From the NCBI RefSeq assembly GCF_963678865.1, contig NZ_OY787459.1, forward strand, positions 3,693,381-3,757,380: a stretch of DNA of 64,000 bases, written 5' to 3'. A model generated the notes under the pieces. The model did no database searches and was not told the DNA's origin. It was given only the letters and a program-made list of their open reading frames with translations. Position numbers and translations under genes: made by a program. This DNA comes from Maridesulfovibrio sp. (GTDB lineage: Bacteria > Desulfobacterota > Desulfovibrionia > Desulfovibrionales > Desulfovibrionaceae). Shown piece after piece: positions 34,779 to 42,655 of the stretch. The first letter of the stretch is position 1; each line of letters opens with the position of its first letter.

Positions 34779-35687
34779 TTAAATCTTGGTTGTCTTGGCA
34801 ACGCCGAATATTCCGGTCGGCTTTATCCACAGGATGACCAGCAGGATGGAAAAGGCGAACAGGTCCCTGAAAGTGGAGGGGAATAAGGCAACAACTCCGA
34901 CCTCGATAAATCCGAGCAGGAAACCGCCGATGAATGCCCCTCGGATATCTCCGATTCCGCCCACAACAGCCGCAATGAATGCTTTCCAGCCGATGAGAGC
35001 TCCCATGTAAGGCTCAAGGATGGGGTAGGACATGGCAAAGAGCATCCCTGCCAGCCCGGCCATGCCGGAACCCAGTATAAAGGTGAAAACAATAACGTTG
35101 TCGATGGGGATACCCATGAGCGGGATAGCGAATTTGTCGTAGGAAATTCCGCGCATGGCCATGCCGATTTTGGTCTTGGTAACAATGAACTGCAGAAGCA
35201 GGAAAACCGCAATGGCCGCAAAAATAACAATTATTTTGAGGTTGGTAACGGAGACATTGCCAAAAGTATAAACCACCTTGTCGAGCAGTTCAGGAAATTT
35301 TTTACGACTTGCACCCAGCAGGGCGAGGTTGCCGTTTTCCAAAATCAGGCCGCACATCAGGGCTGTGATAACCACGTAAAGCCTATGCGCGCCTTTTCTG
35401 CGCAGAGGGCGGTAGGCAATTCGTTCGAGAGTTACCCCTACCCCGGCAGTGAGGATCATGGTCAGCGGTACTGTCAATGCCAGCACCATCCAGGGGGCAA
35501 AGTCCAAAAAGCCGAGAAGGGCGGTAGCTACGAAAAATGCAATATAGGCTCCGACCATGAAAATATCGCCATGAGCGAAGTTGATCAGGAGCAGCACACC
35601 GTAAACAAGGGTGTAACCAAGTGCAATAAGTGCATAAAAGCTGCCCCATTGCAGGGCGTTGAGCAAATTCTGGATGAGGATATCCAC
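34779..35687 (-). CDS. livH: Branched-chain amino acid ABC transporter permease LivH
   Basis: 302 residues, about 8 membrane segments; ALGYTLVYGVLLLINFAHGD at the N-terminus and AVVGGIGDIRGAFIGGFLLG near the C-terminus. It sits 146 bp downstream of livK, with a hairpin in the gap. Confidence 0.95.
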   Translation of the reverse strand: MDILIQNLLNALQWGSFYALIALGYTLVYGVLLLINFAHGDIFMVGAYIAFFVATALLGFLDFAPWMVLALTVPLTMILTAGVGVTLERIAYRPLRRKGAHRLYVVITALMCGLILENGNLALLGASRKKFPELLDKVVYTFGNVSVTNLKIIVIFAAIAVFLLLQFIVTKTKIGMAMRGISYDKFAIPLMGIPIDNVIVFTFILGSGMAGLAGMLFAMSYPILEPYMGALIGWKAFIAAVVGGIGDIRGAFIGGFLLGFIEVGVVALFPSTFRDLFAFSILLVILWIKPTGIFGVAKTTKI

Positions 35688-35786
35688 TGTCGGTCTTTCC
35701 TCTGTGTATTTTAAACCCCGTGCAGGGCTCTGTTTCTTACGGACCTTTCAAAGCAAAAATTCTGAAGGGCGGTTCCAATAAAATAA

Positions 35787-35818
35787 TCAGACGGCGGAAT
35801 ATACGTTCCGCCGTCTGA
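35787..35818 (-). terminator. Attenuator-like hairpin between livK and livH
   Basis: TCAGACGGCGGAA pairs perfectly with 35806-35818 around tatacg. On the minus strand it is followed by TTATTTTATT. It should reduce transcription into the permease genes so that the binding protein is made in excess. Confidence 0.8.
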
Positions 35819-35833
35819 CGTTATTGCAATGAA

Positions 35834-37015
35834 CTAGGGGCAGACGGATTCAGCAAATACGAAGTTACCGTTTTCGTCGATACGAACAACAACAGCGCAT
35901 TTGATGGGGTCACCCTGGCTGTCGAATTTCATGGAACCGGTAATACCTGCGAATTCCTTGATGTTGCTCAGGGAATCGCGGATGGACTTACGTTCAGCTT
36001 TCAGGTCTGAATTGTAGGAACCGGCATCCTGAATAGCCTGCAGTACGAGGCGGGTTGCGTCCCATGTGAGAGCAGCAACATCGTCAGGGGTTTCACCGTA
36101 TTTTGCTTCGTAGCGGTCGATGAATTCCTTGGTTGCACCCTTGGCACCTGCTGCTGCGTAGTGGGTGGAGAAGAACTGGCCTTTGCAGTCATCACCGCAA
36201 AGCTTCATCAGCTCAGCAGAACCCCATGCATCAGAACCCATGAAGGGGCCTTTGTAGCCGAGATCACGGGCCTGTTTAACAATCAGTGCTACCTGATTGT
36301 AGTTATCGGGAACAAAGATGAAGTCCGGGTTGGAGTTGATGATTTTGGTCAGCTGTGCGGAAAAGTCCTGATCCTTGGTGCCGTGTGATTCAAAGGCAAC
36401 TACTGCTTCTGCGCCGTTTTTATTTTCAAATACGTCTTTGAAGATTTCAGCAAGGCCTTTGGAGTAGTCGTTGGAAATATCAAAAAGAACAGCAGCGGTC
36501 TTGGCTTTGAACTGCTTGGTGGCGAAGTTCACAGCAACAGGGCCCTGAAAAGGATCGAGGAAAGCTGCGCGGAAAACCCAAGGACGGTTTTTGGTGGTGT
36601 CCGGGTTGGTGGACCAGGGGGAAACCATGGGGGTGCGGTTGTCGTTGCAGGTTCCGCCTGCAGGAACAGCCTGTTTGGAAGAGTTGGGGCCGACAATAGC
36701 TACTACGCCGTCCTGCTCAATAAGTTTGAGTGCTGCGTTAACAGCTGACTCAGCTTTGGACTCGTTATCTTCATAAAAGAATTCCAGGGGAATCTTCTTG
36801 CCGCCAACTTCAAGGCCGCCCTGTCCGTTGATATCTGCGAGAAGCATTTCCGCTGCGTTTTTGGAAGCTTCGCCAACTTTGGGAATATCACCGGTGAGCG
36901 GGATGTTGAAACCGATTTTGATTTTTTCTTCTTTTTTAGAGCAGCCGCTGACAACAATCAGGGCCAGCCCGAGTACTACGAGGGCCAGAAGAGACCTGAG
37001 AATTACCTTTTTCAT
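35834..37015 (-). CDS. livK: Branched-chain amino acid binding lipoprotein LivK/LivJ
   Basis: 393 residues. Signal peptide with lipobox VSGC; after it, KIGFNIPLTGDIPKVGEASK, VAIVGPNSSKQAVPAGGTCN and WGSAELMKLC: a type I periplasmic binding fold. A 610-bp AT-rich spacer upstream holds the promoter; GGAGG precedes the ATG. It is the first gene of the liv operon. The substrate is assumed from the neighbours, and binding proteins of this class also carry urea, amides or aromatic acids. Confidence 0.93.
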   Translation of the reverse strand: MKKVILRSLLALVVLGLALIVVSGCSKKEEKIKIGFNIPLTGDIPKVGEASKNAAEMLLADINGQGGLEVGGKKIPLEFFYEDNESKAESAVNAALKLIEQDGVVAIVGPNSSKQAVPAGGTCNDNRTPMVSPWSTNPDTTKNRPWVFRAAFLDPFQGPVAVNFATKQFKAKTAAVLFDISNDYSKGLAEIFKDVFENKNGAEAVVAFESHGTKDQDFSAQLTKIINSNPDFIFVPDNYNQVALIVKQARDLGYKGPFMGSDAWGSAELMKLCGDDCKGQFFSTHYAAAGAKGATKEFIDRYEAKYGETPDDVAALTWDATRLVLQAIQDAGSYNSDLKAERKSIRDSLSNIKEFAGITGSMKFDSQGDPIKCAVVVRIDENGNFVFAESVCP

Positions 37016-37129
37016 TCTTTACCTCCAGAGATGTTCATTAAAAAATTCTGAATTTGTTGTTGGATTCAAAAAAATTATCGCAAAACCCAACTTTTAAAAA
37101 GACATTTTTGCAAAAAAGCATTCATTTTT

Positions 37130-37145
37130 ATAAATAGTTATTTAT
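37130..37145. promoter_or_regulatory. 16-bp inverted repeat in the livK promoter region
   Basis: ATAAATA-GT-TATTTAT, about 115 bp before the livK start. An operator is possible, but AT-rich palindromes also occur by chance here. Confidence 0.25.
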
Positions 37146-37579
37146 TCCAGTATATTGTCTTTCTGAACCGAAGTGTGTTAATATTATGAGTTTATGTATC
37201 GTATAATATGTATTAAGTGTTCATTTTGTAGATATCTTTAAAATTCAGTATATTATAGAATAAATGCTTTTTCCTTAATTAAATTGTCTTGGCTTAATTT
37301 TGTTGATTGAGTGATTGTTCGGTATAAAAATGTAAAAATGCTATTTTATCTAATTCAAATTTGTATTTCGAAAAAATATGGGGGTTAAATCTTGTAAAAG
37401 CTAAAAAATAACCCTTGAGTAGAATGTTCACAACTTAAAATTTCCCTGAAGTACTGAATTTCAGACTGTTTACAGAAAGTGTTTAGTTAATTAATAGCAA
37501 TAAATACTAGTGGTTATGGTGATTTTATGTGTTTGCTATTTTTTGAATGATTATACAACCAACAGGTTTCGAAAAAAAG

Positions 37580-37612
37580 AAGCCCCCCGATAGGTATGCT
37601 ACCGGGGGGCTT
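37580..37612 (-). terminator. Terminator after chemoreceptor gene
   Basis: AAGCCCCCCG pairs with CGGGGGGCTT; on the minus strand a TCTTTTTTTC tract follows. Confidence 0.9.
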
Positions 37613-37638
37613 AAAGTCGATTGAATCTGGTGGAATTG

Positions 37639-39705
37639 CTAGAGTTTGAACCTGTCCATCATATCTTTTAGTGACCGTGCCTGTTGATCAAGATCTTTTA
37701 CAGCCTCTTCCAACTGACGGGAGCTTTCAAGGTTCTGCTCTCCGGCTTGTTTGATGGAACCCAGCGCTACTGCCACCTGATCCAGTCCGGCCAGCTGTTC
37801 CTGACTGGAAGCAGCAATCTGCGCTGATGACTGGGCGGACTGATTGATGACCGTACTCAGGTTGAGGATAGCTTCTCCTGTCTGTGAAGATAACGCAGCT
37901 CCTGTTTCAACAGCCTTGCCGCCCTGCTCGGTAATCATGACCGCAGAGCTGGTGGCTTTCTGAATGTCCGCGAGGATGGACTGAATCTGGGCGACCGATT
38001 GTTTGGACTGGTCTGAAAGGTTCCTGATCTCACGTGCAACCACGGTGAATCCGCGTCCTTCCTCCCCTGCCTTGGAAGCCTCGATGGAGGCGTTTACAGC
38101 CAGAATGTTGGACTGGTCAGCCAGATCGTTGACTACATAAATAATGTTGCCGATGTGCTGAGACTGTTCTGAGAGTTTAACAATGGACTGGGCAATCGTG
38201 TCCATCTGGGTACGGATATCTTTCATGCCTGAAGAAGCGTCTTCCGCAGCTTTTTGGCCCTGTCTGGAAGTGGATACGGCCTTACGGGCCACGTCAGCCA
38301 CCTGACGCGATTTTTCATTGGAAAGGTGGGCAGTCTGTTTTACTTCTTCTACTGTGGCATTTGTTTCGGCTACGGCACTGGCTGTTTCCGCGGCACTGGC
38401 TGTGAGTTCAGCGGAAGCCGCTGAAATCTGGCTCAGTGATGAAGACAGTGTGCGTACAGCTTCATTAATTCTCTGATTATCACTTTTAAGGTTTTCAACC
38501 ATGACTTCCAGAGCCTTGCCGATGGTGTCTTTTTCAGAGCGGGCTTTCACTTGTACGGTAAGGTCAGAATCAGCAACTCTTTGCATTGTGTCGGCCATTA
38601 ACTTGAGAGAATCATTCATTTTGTTGAATGCTCGGGCCAGTGAGCCAAGTTCATCCTTACGGTCAGTGCCTTTGATCTCTCCAGTCATATCTCCTTCGGC
38701 AATGCGATATGCGGCATCAACAACCTTACGCAGGGGGCGGGTGATATCACGTCCAACCATTGCGACAGCAATAACTCCGAGAGTGAAGGCGATTAATCCG
38801 AAAATATAGGTGTTCAGGATGGCATTGTCGTTACGGGCCTGCAGGGAGGGACCGAGCTTTTCCTGATCTGAAATGACGGATAATTTTGCCTGATCAATGA
38901 GTGTGGCCAATTGGGGACCCATGGCATCCAACTCAGAGCTGAGCAGTTTGTCGCGGGTTGCCGTCTGGGAAAAGAGTTCCCCTAATCCTATGCTGTATAT
39001 TTTCTTTGCTTCTATTATTTCGTTGAGCAGTTCCAGATTCTTCTTTTTTAAGAGAGAGCTGAGCTGAACAAGTTCTTCGTTGACCTCATTCATTTCCGCT
39101 ATGGCTCTTTCCTTGTGTGCCTCTGAACTTTTATCGATGAATTTAGTGGTATACAGTCTGCCGAGGACCAGATGGCGAACTCCTTTGGCACAATGATAGA
39201 GGGCCGCCGCGTTATTCTGTGATTTTCCAATATTGTTGATAATGCGCTCGAAGTTTTGTTCCATCAGGTCGCCTGCAGGTACCAGTACCGTGAACGCCTG
39301 TTTGTCCCGTTCTTTTTGAGCCTTAGCCACTTCGGCAAAGCTGGCATCGTAATCAGTGAGCAGTGTGTTTATCTCTTTAATGAGTCTGGACCGTCCTTCT
39401 GAAGCCAGTTCCTTTTCAGCTTTTTCAAGCAGGGGAAATATTTTTTTGGCATTGTCAAAGTACTTGCGGCTGTATTTGTCCTCACCGGTTATGATATAGT
39501 CTTTGACCTGATTTCTTCCCTGCAGAATACCGGCCTGAATCTTCCCAATGAGGTTTGAATCTTTGGCGAAGTCCCGGTAGTCGGTAAAGCCTGAGGATGA
39601 ATCCTTCAGCGCCATCAGAGATTCAAAGCTTACGATCCCGAAAAGAAGAAATACAACTATAAAGCTGGAGAATATTTTTTGTCCGACAGTAAATCGTTTA
39701 AGCAT
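37639..39705 (-). CDS. Methyl-accepting chemotaxis protein, 4-helix-bundle type
   Basis: 688 residues. TM1 is at about 11-30. A periplasmic all-helical sensor region follows (about 31-295, FRDFAKDSNLIG-like helices; 4HB/HBM style). TM2 is near 300-320 (TYIFGLIAFTLGVIAVAMVG), then HAMP (RPLRKVVDAAYRIAEGDM) and a signalling domain with tip VVNDLADQSNILAVNASIEA and EEGRGFTVVAREIRNL. No PAS domain and no CheR-binding pentapeptide. It lies downstream of the Cys-rich lipoprotein and the P1-like/HisC-like fusion on the same strand, and probably belongs to the same transcription unit. Confidence 0.93.
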   Translation of the reverse strand: MLKRFTVGQKIFSSFIVVFLLFGIVSFESLMALKDSSSGFTDYRDFAKDSNLIGKIQAGILQGRNQVKDYIITGEDKYSRKYFDNAKKIFPLLEKAEKELASEGRSRLIKEINTLLTDYDASFAEVAKAQKERDKQAFTVLVPAGDLMEQNFERIINNIGKSQNNAAALYHCAKGVRHLVLGRLYTTKFIDKSSEAHKERAIAEMNEVNEELVQLSSLLKKKNLELLNEIIEAKKIYSIGLGELFSQTATRDKLLSSELDAMGPQLATLIDQAKLSVISDQEKLGPSLQARNDNAILNTYIFGLIAFTLGVIAVAMVGRDITRPLRKVVDAAYRIAEGDMTGEIKGTDRKDELGSLARAFNKMNDSLKLMADTMQRVADSDLTVQVKARSEKDTIGKALEVMVENLKSDNQRINEAVRTLSSSLSQISAASAELTASAAETASAVAETNATVEEVKQTAHLSNEKSRQVADVARKAVSTSRQGQKAAEDASSGMKDIRTQMDTIAQSIVKLSEQSQHIGNIIYVVNDLADQSNILAVNASIEASKAGEEGRGFTVVAREIRNLSDQSKQSVAQIQSILADIQKATSSAVMITEQGGKAVETGAALSSQTGEAILNLSTVINQSAQSSAQIAASSQEQLAGLDQVAVALGSIKQAGEQNLESSRQLEEAVKDLDQQARSLKDMMDRFKL

Positions 39706-39743
39706 GGCGCAGAAATCCTTTAGTTGGGTTGAAATTAATCAGA

Positions 39744-39771
39744 GGCAGTACTTCTTTATTGAAGCACTGCC
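39744..39771 (-). terminator. Hairpin between the lipoprotein and chemoreceptor genes
   Basis: GGCAGTACTTC pairs with GAAGCACTGCC; a second stem (TGCTATT/AATAGCA, 39784-39806) is next to it. The U-tract is poor, so this could be a partial terminator or a leader structure of the chemoreceptor mRNA. Confidence 0.4.
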
Positions 39772-39835
39772 CGTATTTGGGTCTGCTATTACGCCAGAGA
39801 ATAGCAACTTGCAAGATGCGTGGAGTCCAGCCGAA

Positions 39836-40156
39836 TTAGTCGGAGTAGTTGGAATCGCAGAATTCGTTACATTTGGATTCGACATTCTGTATCATCTGCA
39901 TGCAATCCTCCTGCATCATGTTTTGATCAATTTTCATGCGTACACTTTCGCACGCCATGCGGCATTCTTTGGCCGATTTGTATGGAGCAAGCGTGATTTC
40001 AGAATATTTCGCGCATAGCGAGTCCTGAGTTCCGCAGAATTCTTCCGTGGAAAGGGAGCGGCAGAAGGAGCTGACATCCTGCATGCTGGTCGGGTGTCCT
40101 GAACATCCGGAGATCATAAGTAGAAGCAGTCCGGTAAAAAGTATTTTTTTCAGCAT
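39836..40156 (-). CDS. Small Cys-rich lipoprotein of unknown function
   Basis: 106 residues. Lipobox ISGC (Cys18) after a clear signal peptide. The mature part of about 88 residues is helical and has eight further Cys (SFCRSL, EEFCGT, SLCAKY, KECRMACES, EDCMQM, KCNEFC), most likely four disulfides. I do not recognise a family. It starts 15 bp after the HisC-like fusion ends and lies ahead of the chemoreceptor, so it may act in the same periplasmic sensing process, for example as a ligand-binding partner. Confidence 0.72.
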   Translation of the reverse strand: MLKKILFTGLLLLMISGCSGHPTSMQDVSSFCRSLSTEEFCGTQDSLCAKYSEITLAPYKSAKECRMACESVRMKIDQNMMQEDCMQMIQNVESKCNEFCDSNYSD

Positions 40157-40171
40157 TTATTCCTCCGATGG

Positions 40172-41782
40172 TTACAATATGTTTTTCATGGCCGCGAGAA
40201 ACATGCGGTTACGAGAGTTGTTGCCGATTGAGACCGTAAGCAGGTCCGAAAGTCCGAATTTATTCAGTTCCCGCAACTTGAAACCATGATCCAGCATTTT
40301 GGAGTGCAGTTCCTTTGCCGGAATGGGGGCGCTGAACATGATGAAATTGCTTTGGCTGGAGTAGACTGTGCAGCCCAGTTCTTCCAGTCCGTTATGGACA
40401 CGTTCGCGTCCTCTTATTATCAGGGCTATGGTGGAGTAGTAAAATTCATTGTGGTTAAGGGCCGCCAGACCTGCGCCTATGTTCAGCGGGCTGATGGGAG
40501 CCGGGAGTCTGGATTCCTCGAATTGTTCTGCCCGTTCACTGTTCATCAGTGCATATCCTAGCCTTACCCCTTTTAATCCGAAGGACCAGGAGAAGCTGCG
40601 CAAGATGACCAGATTGGGTGCTTTTGTCAGGAAATTGACCATGGAGTAGTCATCTTCCGGCCATGAGAATTCCACGGACCTTTCGTCAACTATGAGCAGG
40701 GTCCTTTCCGGCAGCAGGTTTGACATTGTTGCGAGTTCTTCTGCCGGAAGACCGTACCCCGAAGGGATGTCTGGGTTGGTTATAATGATTGCGGCAGTAT
40801 TATTGTTGGCGGTTTTTACCAGTCTGTCCAGCGGAGGGCTGAAGTTGCGTCCTCTTGGCAGGCGCAGCAGTTCAACTCCGCAAAGGGCGGCAACACTGCT
40901 GTATTCAGGGAGTCCGTGTTCGTAACTGAGCACGTGGTCGACACCCGGTATGGCGGAAAGTCGCAGAGTCAGATCCAGGATTTCGACCGCGCCTTCAGCC
41001 AGAAGCACACATTCTTCCGGTACGTCATGCTGTTTGGCAAGTCCGAACCTAAGGCTGTCTGCGGAGCCGTTTTCAAAGGCGCTGCAGTTGTTGGCCATAT
41101 TTACAATGGCGTTTGATACGGCCTTGGAAACACCAAGCGGGTTGGAATTGCTGGCAAGGTCGATCTCTTTTTTAATGCCGTATTTCTTACGGAATGCAGC
41201 AGGGGTGAGCCGTGTTACGGGGTGGGGTGCGGAATTTTTAATTTCCGGTTCCGGCTCTTCTTCTGCAGAGAGGGCTTCCGGTTCGGTGACAGGTTCCTGA
41301 ACGGGTATGGGTTCAGGGTCCGGTTCCGGTTCGGGGTCCGGCACCGTTTCTTGGATATTTTGGGTTTCAGTTTCTACTGCTGCAGGCGCTGGTCCGGGTT
41401 TGGAGTACATTTCCAGCGGCAGGGTTATAATGCGAATGTCGTAGTCGTTGCTGAGGGTAGCGTTACTGACCATCTCGTTAAGCTTGTCAAACGAGTCTAT
41501 GATGATATTCAGAAGGTCGTTGCTGAGCTGGATTTCATTTTTATATACTTGATCAAGGACCTTTCCGATTTTGCCCGAGACCATACTGATATTGGTCAGT
41601 TCAAGCAGAGAAGCACTTTCTTTGAGGGAAATCAGTATCCCGTATACCTGCGCAACAGACGCTGCGGAGGGCGAGGCGCTTTTTTCCATCTGTATGAGCT
41701 CATTTTCAATCTGATCCAGCTTATCCAGAGATTGTTCAACAAAATTTTGCAGGGCAACATCTTCGTGCAAATCGTCAGTCAT
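40172..41782 (-). CDS. Degenerate CheA-P1-like domain fused to HisC-like aminotransferase fold, both lacking key residues
   Basis: 536 residues. Residues 1-105 align well by eye with the CheA P1 (HPt) domain: VYGILISLKESA matches IFRAAHSIKGGA, followed by QVYKNEIQLSNDLLNIII. The phospho-acceptor His is Ile51. A Pro/Glu linker follows (about 125-185, EPEPDPEP). Residues 190-536 are a fold-type I aminotransferase closest to HisC (DLASNSNPLGVSKAV, TNPDIPSGYGLP, DERSVEF). The PLP-lysine motif SKAFGL reads SWSFGL, with Trp399 (TGG, 40586-40588) for Lys, and the carboxylate-binding Arg near the end (LRITVG) is Thr516 (LTVSIG). Neither phosphotransfer nor transamination is expected. It is first in a unit with a lipoprotein and a chemoreceptor. 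Confidence 0.82.
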   Translation of the reverse strand: MTDDLHEDVALQNFVEQSLDKLDQIENELIQMEKSASPSAASVAQVYGILISLKESASLLELTNISMVSGKIGKVLDQVYKNEIQLSNDLLNIIIDSFDKLNEMVSNATLSNDYDIRIITLPLEMYSKPGPAPAAVETETQNIQETVPDPEPEPDPEPIPVQEPVTEPEALSAEEEPEPEIKNSAPHPVTRLTPAAFRKKYGIKKEIDLASNSNPLGVSKAVSNAIVNMANNCSAFENGSADSLRFGLAKQHDVPEECVLLAEGAVEILDLTLRLSAIPGVDHVLSYEHGLPEYSSVAALCGVELLRLPRGRNFSPPLDRLVKTANNNTAAIIITNPDIPSGYGLPAEELATMSNLLPERTLLIVDERSVEFSWPEDDYSMVNFLTKAPNLVILRSFSWSFGLKGVRLGYALMNSERAEQFEESRLPAPISPLNIGAGLAALNHNEFYYSTIALIIRGRERVHNGLEELGCTVYSSQSNFIMFSAPIPAKELHSKMLDHGFKLRELNKFGLSDLLTVSIGNNSRNRMFLAAMKNIL

Positions 41783-42102
41783 TTTTTTCCCCTTGGGCGA
41801 ATGTATTTGAATCTGTTCCGGTTATAGTAAATTTAATTTTTACGTAAGCCTGAGTTTTTATCTTAAAAGGCAATTATGCAATTTTCCAGAGGGCAAAGCT
41901 ATTATCTTTTATATTCTCGAATTGAAAAAATGGCAAAGGTTCATCCTGAAGAATATAACTTATTGCGGTTGCGCTTTTGGCAACTCTGGTTAATATTAAA
42001 TGTTAATGACCATCTGTTTGCAGAGATTCGGCTGATTTGTCCAAGATAAATCATAAGAAAAATTGATTTCAATAAGACGTTTTTAATTAATGAGGTGTAC
42101 AA
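41783..42102. other. 320-bp divergent spacer, promoters and one possible small gene
   Basis: Separates the HisC-like fusion (minus) from the ferritin-like gene (plus). Apart from the 57-codon frame at 41876, I see only AT-rich promoter-like sequence. Confidence 0.4.
41876..42049 (+). CDS. Possible small protein of 57 residues
   Basis: An ATG preceded by AAAAGG at the right distance opens a 57-codon frame ending at TAA 42047-42049. The product is basic with a hydrophobic stretch (FWQLWLILNVNDHLFAEIRL). No known family. Chance is possible, since the spacer is AT-rich. It lies 53 bp before the ferritin-like gene and would be co-transcribed with it. Confidence 0.3.
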   Translation: MQFSRGQSYYLLYSRIEKMAKVHPEEYNLLRLRFWQLWLILNVNDHLFAEIRLICPR

Positions 42103-42576
42103 ATGGTTACTTTTTTCAGTGCTAATGAAGTGGCTGAACTTGCCATGCGCATTGAGCAGAAAGGTCAGGCTTTTTATTTGCTGGCCGCAGATGAAGCAAA
42201 AGATCCCGCTGCAAAGGAATTTTTCGAATTTTTTGCCGAGGAAGAATCCCGGCATGAGGTCTTTTTCCGTGATATGCGTGACCGTATCGGCTCCATCGAG
42301 ATTCCCCCGGGAAGCGATTATGAAGAATATACCCAGTATGTAATGGCCCTTGTGGACTCCCACGATGTATTCAATTTTGACTACACCGAGGCTTTCAAAG
42401 ACGAAGCTTTCAGCTTTGAGCAGGCTGTCCGTGCGGCTATGCGTTTTGAAAAGGACACCATCCTTCTCTTTAGCGAGTTGAAAAGAATGGTTCCTGACAC
42501 TGAGCGTAAATTTGTTGAAGAATGTATTGATGAAGAACGCAAACACCTGCGCATGCTGGCTGAAAAACTCAGCTAG
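42103..42576 (+). CDS. Ferritin-like di-iron domain protein (rubrerythrin type without rubredoxin)
   Basis: 157 residues, four-helix bundle. Metal ligands look like two sets: ELAMRIEQKGQAFY and EEESRHEVFF in the first half (E...ExxH), FEKDTILLF and DEERKHLRM in the second. No C-terminal rubredoxin CxxC. The family detoxifies peroxide or stores iron in anaerobes. GAGGTG precedes the ATG. Single gene (or with the 57-codon frame), terminated by a 21-bp perfect stem. Confidence 0.85.
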   Translation: MVTFFSANEVAELAMRIEQKGQAFYLLAADEAKDPAAKEFFEFFAEEESRHEVFFRDMRDRIGSIEIPPGSDYEEYTQYVMALVDSHDVFNFDYTEAFKDEAFSFEQAVRAAMRFEKDTILLFSELKRMVPDTERKFVEECIDEERKHLRMLAEKLS

Positions 42577-42590
42577 CAGTCAGGTTCATA

Positions 42591-42639
42591 GAACTTTAAA
42601 GGCCCTCTCCGGTTGCAGCGGAGAGGGCCTTTAAAGTTC
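42591..42639. terminator. Bidirectional terminator with perfect 21-bp stem
   Basis: Arms 42591-42611 and 42619-42639, loop gttgcag. Serves the ferritin-like gene and flgE. Confidence 0.93.
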
Positions 42640-42655
42640 TTAGTGAAAATAAAGA

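Larger units (their letters stand above)
37016..37638 (-). other. 623-bp AT-rich spacer: livK promoter region, no gene seen
   Basis: No open frame with coding character. Contains a 16-bp inverted repeat ATAAATA-GT-TATTTAT (37130-37145), a possible regulator site for livK, and the chemoreceptor terminator at its far end. The remaining roughly 400 bp is very AT-rich with no structure I can name; an sRNA cannot be excluded. Confidence 0.5.

Noticed and set aside
40172..41200. Call as histidinol-phosphate aminotransferase or CobD
   Set aside because: The fold fits, but the PLP lysine is Trp and the substrate Arg is Thr; an enzyme name would mislead.
42017..42037. Sigma54-like TGACCA-N5-TTGCA before the ferritin-like gene
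   Set aside because: Spacing fits, but the invariant GG is GA, so it should not be active.
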